NCBI GenBank assembly: GCA_965242895.1
Contig: OZ251507.1
Span: 2,717,753 to 2,781,752, forward strand
Direction of reading: 5' to 3'
DNA length: 64,000 nt
Source of the DNA: CATQHL01 sp965242895
GTDB lineage: Bacteria > Actinomycetota > Acidimicrobiia > Acidimicrobiales > CATQHL01
The translations under genes were made by a program, and so were the position numbers. Below, piece after piece: positions 7,204 through 15,714 of the stretch. How positions within the stretch are numbered: the stretch's first letter is position 1; each line of letters starts with the position of its first letter. The notes beneath the pieces were generated by a model that worked only from the letters and a program-made list of their open reading frames with translations, ran no database searches and was not told the origin of the DNA.

Positions 7204-9099
7204 ATGCAGCACGTCCGGCGCACCCACCCACCTCCGAGGGGGAAGAATAAGCCTCGCCCGCAGTTCCGCTCAACACGCCGCCACTTCTGCATCCTCTTTC
7301 TCATAGCTGTCTTAGCGGCGTCGCTGGCCTGGAAGACCTACGATCTGCAGTTCACTCAGGCGGAGCGCATCACTTCCTGGGGTGAGCAGCAGAGGATGAA
7401 GACCGTCTACACGCTGGGCGTGCGCGGTGACATCCTGGACCGCTCCGGAGAGATACTGGCCACATCTTTCCCGGGGGCAGACGTTTTTGCCGACCCTTCG
7501 CTGGTCAGCGACCCGGTCGAAGAGGCCAGGATCCTTTCTCCGGTTCTGGGCATGCCAGCCGAACTTCTCGAGGAGAAGCTCGCCTCTCCAGGGCGCTACG
7601 TGCTCCTGCAAAAGAGGGTGACGAACGAACTTGCCGAAGCGGTCAAGGCCTTGGATCTTGACGGCATCGCTACGCAGGAGTCTTCTCGCCGCCACTATCC
7701 GTTGAAGGAGGCGGCCTCTGAGATCGTAGGTTTCATCGGCGACTACGAACAGGGGGTGGCCGGCATCGAGGCCATCTATAACGAGCAACTGCTCGGAACC
7801 CCTGGCGAGATAGTCCAGGAGCAGTACCCGGGCGGCCGCAGCGTCCCAGGCGGGTATTCAAAGATCGTGCCTGCCGTCGACGGCGCCGACATCCGGCTCA
7901 CGATCGACCGACTGCTTCAGTATGAGACTGCCAGGGTCCTCTCTGAGCAGGTAGAGGAGATGGACGCAGCCGGCGGAGTGATCCTTCTCAGCATTCCCCG
8001 CACCGGCGAGATACTGAGCATGGTCAGCGTCGACCGGAACGCGCAGGGAGAGGTCGTAACTGGTCTGCAGAACCGCTCCTTCAACTGGGTTTTCGAACCT
8101 GGCTCGGTCATGAAGGCGCTCACCTTTGCGGGCGTGCTGGACAGCGGCCTGGGCGATCCGGAGACGCTCATCAGCGTGCCTGACCAAATAATGATCCACG
8201 GCTCGGAGTTCACTGACTACAGCCCGCACCCGGTCGAGGACTATTCGCTGCGTGAGATAGTCGTCGAATCTTCCAACATCGGGACGATCAAATGGGCGCA
8301 GAAACTGGGCGAAAACTCCCTGGACGCCTATCTGAGGGCGTTCGGACTCGGGCGCAGCACCAATCTGGGCTTCCAGGGCGAATCGCCAGGGCTTCTCGAG
8401 CAGGTGCGCCACTGGTCGGGCACCTCACTGCCCACCATCGCAATCGGCCAGGGAGTGTCGGTCACCCCCCTCCAACTCTTGTTCGCATACAACGTCATCG
8501 CTAACGACGGTTTCTACGTACCGCCGCGGCTCGTGGCCGAGGTCATAGGAGAAGAGGGCGGCGGAGCGGGCGGCGCGGGGGGCGGCGGCAGCGCGGGGAG
8601 CGTCGCGGGTGGCAGCGGCAGCGCGGGTGGCGCGGGGAGCGGCGCGGGTGGCGACGGCGGTGAAGACGGCGGACCGGCCGGGGCGACCCGTCGGGTTCTC
8701 GGGGAGCCGGCGGCCAGGAACATGCAGCAGATCCTGCGGGGAGTAGTAGTCGAAGGCACCGGCAAGCGAGCCGCCGTGCCCAACTACGAGGCAGCCGGGA
8801 AGACCGGCACAGCGCGCAAGCCCCTTCCGCTGATCGGCTACGGAGAGGACGAGTCGGAGTACAAGTACGTGGCCGCCTTCGTCGGTTTCCTGCCGGCTTC
8901 GTCTCCCGAGCTTTCGATTTTGGTGGTCATAGACGAACCTACGACGACCATCTACGGGGGGACAGCCGCGGCGCCCGCCTTCAAGAAGATCGCCGAAATC
9001 GCCCTGCGCAGGCTGCGTATCCCGCCCCCGCAGAGCGATACCGAACCGCAGGAGCCCCCAGAAGTGATGCTGGTGTCCAGCAGGAGTGAAGATGGCTGA
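7204..9099 (+). CDS. ftsI: Septal peptidoglycan transpeptidase FtsI (PBP3)
   Basis: 631 residues. Order: short basic tail, one membrane segment (about 28-46), dimerisation domain (VRGDILDRSGEILA) and transpeptidase domain. Active-site motifs: SVMK with S301 and K304, SSN at 356-358, KTGT from K533. It crosslinks septal peptidoglycan as the partner of FtsW. There are no PASTA repeats. Odd point: a run of about 45 mostly glycine, alanine and serine residues (about 449-495) lies between the SxN and KTG motifs, probably as a surface loop. Its 3' end overlaps murE by eight bases. Confidence 0.95.
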   Translation: MQHVRRTHPPPRGKNKPRPQFRSTRRHFCILFLIAVLAASLAWKTYDLQFTQAERITSWGEQQRMKTVYTLGVRGDILDRSGEILATSFPGADVFADPSLVSDPVEEARILSPVLGMPAELLEEKLASPGRYVLLQKRVTNELAEAVKALDLDGIATQESSRRHYPLKEAASEIVGFIGDYEQGVAGIEAIYNEQLLGTPGEIVQEQYPGGRSVPGGYSKIVPAVDGADIRLTIDRLLQYETARVLSEQVEEMDAAGGVILLSIPRTGEILSMVSVDRNAQGEVVTGLQNRSFNWVFEPGSVMKALTFAGVLDSGLGDPETLISVPDQIMIHGSEFTDYSPHPVEDYSLREIVVESSNIGTIKWAQKLGENSLDAYLRAFGLGRSTNLGFQGESPGLLEQVRHWSGTSLPTIAIGQGVSVTPLQLLFAYNVIANDGFYVPPRLVAEVIGEEGGGAGGAGGGGSAGSVAGGSGSAGGAGSGAGGDGGEDGGPAGATRRVLGEPAARNMQQILRGVVVEGTGKRAAVPNYEAAGKTGTARKPLPLIGYGEDESEYKYVAAFVGFLPASSPELSILVVIDEPTTTIYGGTAAAPAFKKIAEIALRRLRIPPPQSDTEPQEPPEVMLVSSRSEDG

Positions 9100-10678
9100 G
9101 GGGGTCTCGATGCTGAGCCTCCTAGAGCAAGTCGGCGCGCCCCTCGAAGGGGCTAGCGGCTTGCGAGGAAATCCGCTGGTGACATCCCTGACCGAGGATT
9201 CGCGCCAAGTCGAACCGGGAGCTTTGTTCTGCTGCGTAAGGGGGGAACGCTTCGACGGGCACGACTACGCCCCGCAGGCACTCGCTGCCGGAGCGGTCGG
9301 CTTGGTGGTAGAGCGCTCGCTGAATCTGGAGGTGCCTCAGGCGGTCGTTCCGGATGTCCGCGCCGTCCTCGCTCCGCTGGCGCTGGCGCTGGCGGGCAAC
9401 CCCCAGAGATCGCTCCAGATAGCGGGCGTAACCGGGACTAACGGCAAGACCACCACGGCTCACATGCTGGCATCCATCCTGGAGACCGACGGGAGCAGCA
9501 CGCTCCTCCTGGGCACCCTGAGCGGTTTCTTCACTACCCCTCCGGCGGTGCTCCTAGCTCGGAAGCTGGCAGAGGCCGTGAGGCAGGGCGCCCGTTCGGT
9601 CGTCTTGGAGGTCTCATCCCACGCCCTCGAGCAGGGGAGAGTGGAAGGGCTGCGCTTCGCTGCGGGTCTCTTCACCAACCTCTCCTCTGACCACCTCGAC
9701 TACCACGGCTCGATGGAGAGCTACTTTGCGGCCAAAAGGCGTCTCTTCCGCCCTGACCGGTGCAAGAAGGCGGTCGTCTGCTGCGACGACGAGTGGGGGC
9801 TGCGCCTCGCTTCCGAAATCTCCGAGACTTCTGAGACTTCTGAGACTTCCGAGCCTTCGGAGCCCTCCAAGACTTCCAAGCCCTCTGAGACTTCCAAGCC
9901 CTCTGAGCCCTCTGAGACTTCCGAGCCCTCTGAAACTTCTGAAACTTCCGAGCGGGAAGTCGAGGTGATCCGCTGTTCCATCAACGACGCCGAGGTGATC
10001 CGCTCCGGGGTCTCCTCCAGTCGATTTCGTTGGAAGGGGATGGACGTTCAGGTGCCCATCGGGGGGAGGATGAACGTGTCTAACGCAATCCTCGCTGGGG
10101 AGGCCGCCGTTGCCTTGGGCGTCGACCGGAAGTCCGTGAAAGCCGGTCTCGAGCAGTTACCTGACGTCCCTGGCCGCTTCGAAGTGGTCGCCCGCAAACC
10201 CTTCACGGTGATCGTGGATTTTGCTCACTCGCCTGGCTCATTGAGATCGCTGCTGACCTCCGCTCGACCTCTGCTGGGCAACGGCAGCCGTCTGCATCTT
10301 GTGTTCGGCTGCGGCGGAGACCGCTACAGGGAAAAACGCTCTGAGATGGGGCGCATAGCCGCAGAAGGGGCCGACCGAGTGTTCATCACCTCCGACAATC
10401 CGCGAAGCGAAGACCCGCACAAGATCGCCGATCAGATCCGCTCGGGAGTCAGGCAGGCGGCGGTTCGCAGAGGGTTTCTCTGCGAGGTGGAATCTGACCG
10501 CCGTCAAGCCATCGCCCGAGCGGTCTCCTCCGCCTCAGAGGGCGACGTGGTGCTCATTGCGGGCAAGGGGCACGAGACCGCCCAGGTGTTCGACGGGGAG
10601 TCCGTCTACTTCTCTGATCGAGAAACGGCCGAGGAACTGATGAGCCAAATTCAGGAGGGGAGCGTTCCTAGGCGATGA
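9092..10678 (+). CDS. murE: UDP-MurNAc-tripeptide synthetase MurE
   Basis: 528 residues from ATG 9092, preceded by AGGAG at a good distance (GTG 9086 is less likely). Walker motif GTNGKTTT at 115-122, LEVSSHAL and DHLDYHGS follow. DNPRSEDP (435-442) marks enzymes that add meso-diaminopimelate rather than lysine. It extends UDP-MurNAc-L-Ala-D-Glu in the cytoplasm. Odd point: residues about 243-288 are a serine/glutamate/threonine/proline repeat (SETSETSEPSEPSK) within the central domain, absent from ordinary MurE. The usual next gene, murF, is missing; mraY follows directly with an ATGA overlap. Confidence 0.95.
   Translation: MAEGVSMLSLLEQVGAPLEGASGLRGNPLVTSLTEDSRQVEPGALFCCVRGERFDGHDYAPQALAAGAVGLVVERSLNLEVPQAVVPDVRAVLAPLALALAGNPQRSLQIAGVTGTNGKTTTAHMLASILETDGSSTLLLGTLSGFFTTPPAVLLARKLAEAVRQGARSVVLEVSSHALEQGRVEGLRFAAGLFTNLSSDHLDYHGSMESYFAAKRRLFRPDRCKKAVVCCDDEWGLRLASEISETSETSETSEPSEPSKTSKPSETSKPSEPSETSEPSETSETSEREVEVIRCSINDAEVIRSGVSSSRFRWKGMDVQVPIGGRMNVSNAILAGEAAVALGVDRKSVKAGLEQLPDVPGRFEVVARKPFTVIVDFAHSPGSLRSLLTSARPLLGNGSRLHLVFGCGGDRYREKRSEMGRIAAEGADRVFITSDNPRSEDPHKIADQIRSGVRQAAVRRGFLCEVESDRRQAIARAVSSASEGDVVLIAGKGHETAQVFDGESVYFSDRETAEELMSQIQEGSVPRR
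9818..9957 (+). repeat. 9-bp tandem repeat within murE
   Basis: About fifteen copies of a nonamer like GAGACTTCT or GAGCCCTCC. Each adds Ser-Glu-X (X = Thr or Pro, with Lys in some). The copies vary at third positions, so the array is under some mutation or selection rather than brand new. Confidence 0.9.
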
Positions 10679-11715
10679 TCCGTCTGCTTTTTGCTGGGGG
10701 GATTTCCGCTCTTGTTTCGCTGGTCAGCACCAGGCTGCTGATTGCCTACTTCAAGCACAGAAAGCTCTCTCAGCCCATTCGGGAAAACGGCCCTAAGTCG
10801 CACGCACGGAAGGTCGGCACTCCGAGCATGGGGGGGATAGCCATCGTGCTCGGAGCGTGCGCCGGTTATTCCATCAGCCATTTCGTGTATCGAGGGATTT
10901 TCACCTACACCGGGCTCTTCGTGATGTTTGCGATCGTCCTCGCTTCAGTGGTAGGAGCGATCGACGACTGGCTGAAGAAGACGAAGCCGGAGTGCGAAGG
11001 TCTGAGCAAAAAGGCCAAGACGCTGGGACTGCTGGCGGTCGGGACAGGTTTCTCTGTGATCACCGTGCTGTTCACCGACGTCGATACGAGACTCTCCTTC
11101 ACTCGCGCCGGCCCGATCGGCCTCGACCTCGGCAAGGTCGGCTGGGTGATATGGGCGATTCTGCTGATCCTGGCCACTGCCAACGCCGTGAACCTCACCG
11201 ACGGGTTGGACGGACTGGCGGCAGGGTCTTCGATCTTCAACTTTGCCGCTTTCGCTCTCATCGGGTTCTGGGCGTTCCGCAACCCTGGCATCTACGAACT
11301 CCCGCACGCACTAGACCTCGCAGTGGTGGCCGTCGCCATGCTGGGGGGGTGCGCCGGATTCCTCTGGTGGAACGCTGCGCCCGCCCAGATTTTCATGGGC
11401 GACACCGGTTCTCTGGCGCTGGGGACGGCCCTGGCGTGCCTAGCTCTCACCACGAACACTCACCTCCTGCTGCCGATCCTCTGCCTGCTCTTCGTGCTGG
11501 AGACGTGTTCGGTGATGCTGCAAGTGGGGTTCTTCCGCCTGACCGGACGCCGCCTTTTTGCCATGGCACCCCTTCATCACCATTTCGAACAGCGGAATTG
11601 GCATGAAACCTGGGTTATCGTCCGCCTCTGGCTGTTGGCCGGTTTTGCCACGGTCGTTGCGCTGGGGCTCTTCTATGCAGACTTCTTCCAGGCAGCAGGG
11701 GGGAGTTTCCAGTGA
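10675..11715 (+). CDS. mraY: Phospho-MurNAc-pentapeptide transferase MraY
   Basis: 346 residues, about ten membrane segments. KxGTPSMGG (near residue 47), the NLTDGLDGLA motif with magnesium-binding aspartates (173-182), FMGDTGSLALG and PLHHHFE are all present. It moves phospho-MurNAc-pentapeptide onto undecaprenyl phosphate to make lipid I at the inner face of the membrane. Start overlaps murE by four bases, end overlaps murD by four. Confidence 0.96.
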   Translation: MIRLLFAGGISALVSLVSTRLLIAYFKHRKLSQPIRENGPKSHARKVGTPSMGGIAIVLGACAGYSISHFVYRGIFTYTGLFVMFAIVLASVVGAIDDWLKKTKPECEGLSKKAKTLGLLAVGTGFSVITVLFTDVDTRLSFTRAGPIGLDLGKVGWVIWAILLILATANAVNLTDGLDGLAAGSSIFNFAAFALIGFWAFRNPGIYELPHALDLAVVAVAMLGGCAGFLWWNAAPAQIFMGDTGSLALGTALACLALTTNTHLLLPILCLLFVLETCSVMLQVGFFRLTGRRLFAMAPLHHHFEQRNWHETWVIVRLWLLAGFATVVALGLFYADFFQAAGGSFQ

Positions 11716-13127
11716 GCCCTCAACGTGCGGTGGCCGCCGGACGCCCCGAATTTGCTTCTCCTCTGCTCCTCTGGGGGATGGGAGTGACGAATATGGCGGC
11801 AGCCCGCGCCTGTCTGAAGCGCGGAGTCGAGGTGATCGTCGGAGACGATTCTCCGGACGATGCGATGCGGGAGCGTCTAGCGGAAATCGGTCTGCGCCTG
11901 ACCGCAGCCTCCGACGAGGACGCCTTGCGCGCTCTGCTGAGGCGCTGCGGGGGCGTCCTGCCTGCCCCAGGCGTTCCAGACCGGCACCCGCTGTTGAGAC
12001 TCGCCGAGGAGAGTGGCCAATCACCCATGAGCGAATTCGACTTGGCCGCTGAGTGGGACGAACGCCCGCTGGCCGCCGTCACCGGCACCAACGGAAAGAC
12101 CACGGTCACCACGATCCTGGCTGAAGCCCTGCGCCCTGCTTTTGCAGCGGAATTGGCCGGCAACAACGACATGCCGCTGGTGAGCGCCATCGACAGGCCG
12201 GAGCCGCGACTCTTCGTGGTAGAAGCCTCCTCCTTCCGCCTGGGGCGCAGCAGGCGTTTCGCCCCTCGTCTAGCCGCTTGGCTTAACTTCGCCCCAGACC
12301 ACCTAGATGTCCACGATTCCCTGAGTTCCTACCGAGAGGCCAAGGCGAGCATCTGGCGCAATCACCGAAGCGGAAGCACGGCCGTGGTGAACGAAGCCGA
12401 CGAGGTCGTCTGGGCTCACCGCCCCAGGCACCGCCCCAGGTCGGGTTCGGTCTGCACTTTCGGGCGTCCGCAAAGCGACTACTCCTTCGAGGGGGGGAAG
12501 CTGTCTGCCAGAGGAGAGGAACTCCTCAGTGAGGAGGAGCTCCCTAGACGCTTCCCGCACGACCTCCTGAACGCCGCAGCAGCGGCCGCTTGCGCCCTGG
12601 AGATGGGAGCAGGGCGAGAAGAGATACGCAGGGCGCTGCGGGAATTCCGCGGGCTGCCGCACCGCATGGAACTCATAGCCTCGAACTCTGAAGGAGCCTG
12701 GTACAACGACTCCAAGGCCACCACCCCGCAAGCCGCTGCAAGCGCAGCGGCCGCTTTCGATTCTTTCGTGCTCATCGCCGGAGGGCGCAACAAGGGCTTG
12801 GATCTCTCGCTCCTAGCCGACCTTGAGAACGTGAGGGCGGTGGTTGCGATAGGGGAGTCTGCCCCAGAGATAGTCTCGCTTTTCAAAGGGCGGAGACCGG
12901 TGCAGACAGCCCGAGACATGCAGGAGGCTGTCGAGTTTGCCGGACAGATGTCTCGCAGTGGAGAGGCGGTCGTGCTCTCTCCTGCCTGCACCTCCTTCGA
13001 CTGGTACGACTCCTACGTCGAGCGAGGCGAGGACTTCTCGGGGGCGGTTCGCTCCGCTCTGGGCATCAGTGACGCTTCTCGCGGACGCAAGGCGCAAGCG
13101 GCGACCCATCAGGAGGTGCGCTCGTGA
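11712..13127 (+). CDS. murD: UDP-MurNAc-L-alanine:D-glutamate ligase MurD
   Basis: 471 residues from GTG, overlapping the mraY stop. N-terminal nucleotide-binding part (LLWGMGVTNMAAARA), ATP loop GTNGKTTVT at 125-133, NFAPDHLDVH and YNDSKATTPQAA follow in the Mur ligase order, ending with AVVLSPACTSFDWY. It adds D-glutamate to UDP-MurNAc-L-alanine in the cytoplasm. Length is close to the family norm. Next start overlaps by four bases. Confidence 0.95.
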   Translation: MSPQRAVAAGRPEFASPLLLWGMGVTNMAAARACLKRGVEVIVGDDSPDDAMRERLAEIGLRLTAASDEDALRALLRRCGGVLPAPGVPDRHPLLRLAEESGQSPMSEFDLAAEWDERPLAAVTGTNGKTTVTTILAEALRPAFAAELAGNNDMPLVSAIDRPEPRLFVVEASSFRLGRSRRFAPRLAAWLNFAPDHLDVHDSLSSYREAKASIWRNHRSGSTAVVNEADEVVWAHRPRHRPRSGSVCTFGRPQSDYSFEGGKLSARGEELLSEEELPRRFPHDLLNAAAAAACALEMGAGREEIRRALREFRGLPHRMELIASNSEGAWYNDSKATTPQAAASAAAAFDSFVLIAGGRNKGLDLSLLADLENVRAVVAIGESAPEIVSLFKGRRPVQTARDMQEAVEFAGQMSRSGEAVVLSPACTSFDWYDSYVERGEDFSGAVRSALGISDASRGRKAQAATHQEVRS

Positions 13128-14398
13128 AGTCTCATACGCCCAGTTCGAGGGATCGGCTGATTCGCAGCGTCGCCTTGAAGCCTGCTAACCCTGCGGCGAA
13201 GACGCCGCCGCAGCCCCCGCAGCCCCGCAAGAAACCCGCTGCGAAACCCGGCAAGAGACCCGCCAACGTGTTCCGCGGCCCGCCCGTCGGGCGCTCCTCT
13301 CGCTCGTTCAAGACGATGTTCATCCTCACCTTCCTTCTTTGCGGCCTGGGGTTGGTGATGGTGCTCACGTCCTCGGTCGTCACTTCCCTCGACGACGTCG
13401 GCTCTGCTTGGTACCACGCCGGCAGGCAGATGGTCTGGCTCTGCCTGGGCGTGATCGCCGCAATCGCCACGATCAGAATCGACTACCACACCTGGAAAAA
13501 ACCTTTCTTCTGCAAGGGACTGCTGCTGGCCACTCTCTTGTCTCTGCTGGCACTCCAGGTGCCCGGCCTGGGCATCACCGTGAACGGTTCGACCCGCTGG
13601 CTGCGCATCGGGCCGATGTACTTTCAGCCCTCTGAACTCGCCAAGCTCTCCCTGATCCTGTTCACGGCGTCAGTGGTGGCCCGCCGCATCGGTCAGACGC
13701 ACCGAGTCAAGAACGTGCTCGCTCCCACGACGATCGTCTTCTTGCTGCTGGCCGGCCTCATAGTGATCCAGCCGAGCCTGGGCTCCGTCCTGGTAATGAG
13801 CGGGATCTTCCTGGCCATGCTCTACATGGCCGGCGTGCCTATGAAGCAGTTGAGCGTGCTCTCCCTAGCCGGCGTCGGGGCGGCCGCTCTATTCGTCTTA
13901 GGCACCAGTTACCGACGCGCCCGCCTAATGGCTTTCTTCGACCCCTGGGAACACCCCTACACCATCGGCTATCAGACGATCCAGGCGCAGATCGGAATTG
14001 CCTCGGGCGGACTCACCGGCCTCGGCCCGGGGAACAGCAAAGCGGCTTTGGCTCACCTTCCCTACGCCCATTCAGACTTCATATTCGCCATCATCGCCGA
14101 GGAACTCGGGCTCATAGGCGCCAGCATGGTGATCGGTTCTTTCCTGCTCATGGCGGTGACGGGTCTGCGGATAGCGCGCGAGGCGCCCGATCCCTACGGC
14201 AGCCTCCTGGCGATCGGCATCAGCAGCTGGATCGTTTTTCAGGCCTTCATGAACATCGCCGTGGCCGTGGGGCTCACGCCCACCACGGGCGTTCCGCTCC
14301 CGTTCATCTCCTACGGCGGATCTAGCCTGCTGCTCAACCTCGCATCGATCGGAATACTGCTCAACGTGGCCCGCCAAGGGCGATCGAGGGCTCCATGA
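13124..14398 (+). CDS. ftsW: Peptidoglycan glycosyltransferase FtsW
   Basis: 424 residues. A tail of about 60 residues rich in proline, lysine and alanine precedes about ten membrane segments of the SEDS family. Seen: GSTRWLRIGPMYFQPSELAK, PYTIGYQTIQAQIGIASGG and LPFISYGGSSLL. It polymerises lipid II at the septum together with FtsI. The N-terminal tail is cytoplasmic and longer than in E. coli; actinobacterial FtsW proteins also vary here. GTG start overlaps murD, stop overlaps murG. Confidence 0.94.
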   Translation: MKSHTPSSRDRLIRSVALKPANPAAKTPPQPPQPRKKPAAKPGKRPANVFRGPPVGRSSRSFKTMFILTFLLCGLGLVMVLTSSVVTSLDDVGSAWYHAGRQMVWLCLGVIAAIATIRIDYHTWKKPFFCKGLLLATLLSLLALQVPGLGITVNGSTRWLRIGPMYFQPSELAKLSLILFTASVVARRIGQTHRVKNVLAPTTIVFLLLAGLIVIQPSLGSVLVMSGIFLAMLYMAGVPMKQLSVLSLAGVGAAALFVLGTSYRRARLMAFFDPWEHPYTIGYQTIQAQIGIASGGLTGLGPGNSKAALAHLPYAHSDFIFAIIAEELGLIGASMVIGSFLLMAVTGLRIAREAPDPYGSLLAIGISSWIVFQAFMNIAVAVGLTPTTGVPLPFISYGGSSLLLNLASIGILLNVARQGRSRAP

Positions 14399-15714
14399 AG
14401 TCGGCTGCTTCTGCTCCTTCGGGCGCGGCCGCTGTGCCTCCTGATGCTGCCCCTGTGCCTGCGGCGGCTGCCCCTGTGCCTACTGATGCGGCAAAACGGC
14501 AGACCCCTAAGCAGGTCTGGGCGGTGATGGCCGGTGGGGGAACGGCCGGCCACGTTCTCCCAGGCTTGGCCGTGGCGGAAGCCCTCACCGAGAGCGGGCG
14601 CAGACCCGAGAGCGTGCACTTCTTCCTCAGCCGACGCCCGGAGGACGCCGCCCTGCTCGCAAAATCCGATTTCTCCGCTTCAGCGATTCCCGGGAAAGGG
14701 CTGCCGCGGAAACTCTCTCTGAGCAGCCTGCGAGCCTTGGCCTCCATTCTGAGCGGCGTCTGGACGGCCTGGCGTCTGCTTCGACGACTGAAGCCGTCGG
14801 TGGTGCTCCTCTCTGGGGGGTATGTGAGCGCCGCCTGCGCCATAGCTGCACGTCTGCGGCGGATTCCCAGCGTGGTCTTCGAAGCCAACGTCCGCCCTGG
14901 GATGGCCTCAAAGATGGCGGCGCGCTGGGCCGCGGTCTGCGCCGTCGCCTTCGCCGATACCGAACTGCCCAAGAGCGTGTTCACTGGGACGCCTCTTCGG
15001 ACGAGCATCACCCTTCTCGGAGAGCAGGTCAGGGGACACGCCAAAATCAGTAATGGGAACGCCCCCGCTCCCGAGCCGCAGGGCGGCGGCGACGCCCTCA
15101 GAGTTCACGCCAAGCAGTCCCTCGGGGTGGACACAGAGCGCAAACTCATTCTGGTGCTGGGGGGTTCTCTCGGAGCCGAACGCATCAACGCGACGATGCG
15201 AGAGGCAAGCAAACAGCTCCTAGGGAACGGAGTGTCCATCCGGCATGTCGTCGGGCAGAGGGCGTGGCAAGCATGGCAGGAGGAGCGACAGACGGGCGCC
15301 GACCTCGGAAAGCTGGAAAAGCATCTAGAGCGGCATCTGGAGAGGCATTACGCAGCCCTTCCTTTTGAAGACGACATGGCCACAGCCCTGGCCGCCGCCG
15401 ACCTCGTCGTTTCCAGGGCCGGGGGAGGGGCGGTGGCAGAGCTGGCCGCAGCAGCGCGCCCATCCATCCTGATCCCCATGCAGCAATCAGCCGAAGCGCA
15501 TCAATGCGCCAACGCCAAAGCCATGGAGGATTCCGGAGCCTCCCTGCTGCTCAAAGAGGCCGACCTCAGCGCCTCCGTTCTGACCTCCGCTCTGGAAGCT
15601 CTGCTGGCGCAGCCGTCTCGTCTCTCCGAAATGGCCAAAGCAGCCGCCAAACTCGCCCGCCTAGACGCCGCCGGACGCGTCGCCGACCTACTCGAAGCCC
15701 AGGTGCATCCATGA
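14395..15714 (+). CDS. murG: UDP-GlcNAc:lipid I GlcNAc-transferase MurG
   Basis: 439 residues. GGGTAGH at about 47-53, LLSGGYVSAA, LVLGGSLGAERIN and SRAGGGAVAELAAAARPSIL are GT28-family motifs. It turns lipid I into lipid II at the inner membrane face. The first 40 residues are an Ala/Pro repeat (AAAPVPTDAA type) with no counterpart in typical MurG, perhaps from repeat expansion. Four-base overlaps at both ends. Confidence 0.95.
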   Translation: MKSAASAPSGAAAVPPDAAPVPAAAAPVPTDAAKRQTPKQVWAVMAGGGTAGHVLPGLAVAEALTESGRRPESVHFFLSRRPEDAALLAKSDFSASAIPGKGLPRKLSLSSLRALASILSGVWTAWRLLRRLKPSVVLLSGGYVSAACAIAARLRRIPSVVFEANVRPGMASKMAARWAAVCAVAFADTELPKSVFTGTPLRTSITLLGEQVRGHAKISNGNAPAPEPQGGGDALRVHAKQSLGVDTERKLILVLGGSLGAERINATMREASKQLLGNGVSIRHVVGQRAWQAWQEERQTGADLGKLEKHLERHLERHYAALPFEDDMATALAAADLVVSRAGGGAVAELAAAARPSILIPMQQSAEAHQCANAKAMEDSGASLLLKEADLSASVLTSALEALLAQPSRLSEMAKAAAKLARLDAAGRVADLLEAQVHP

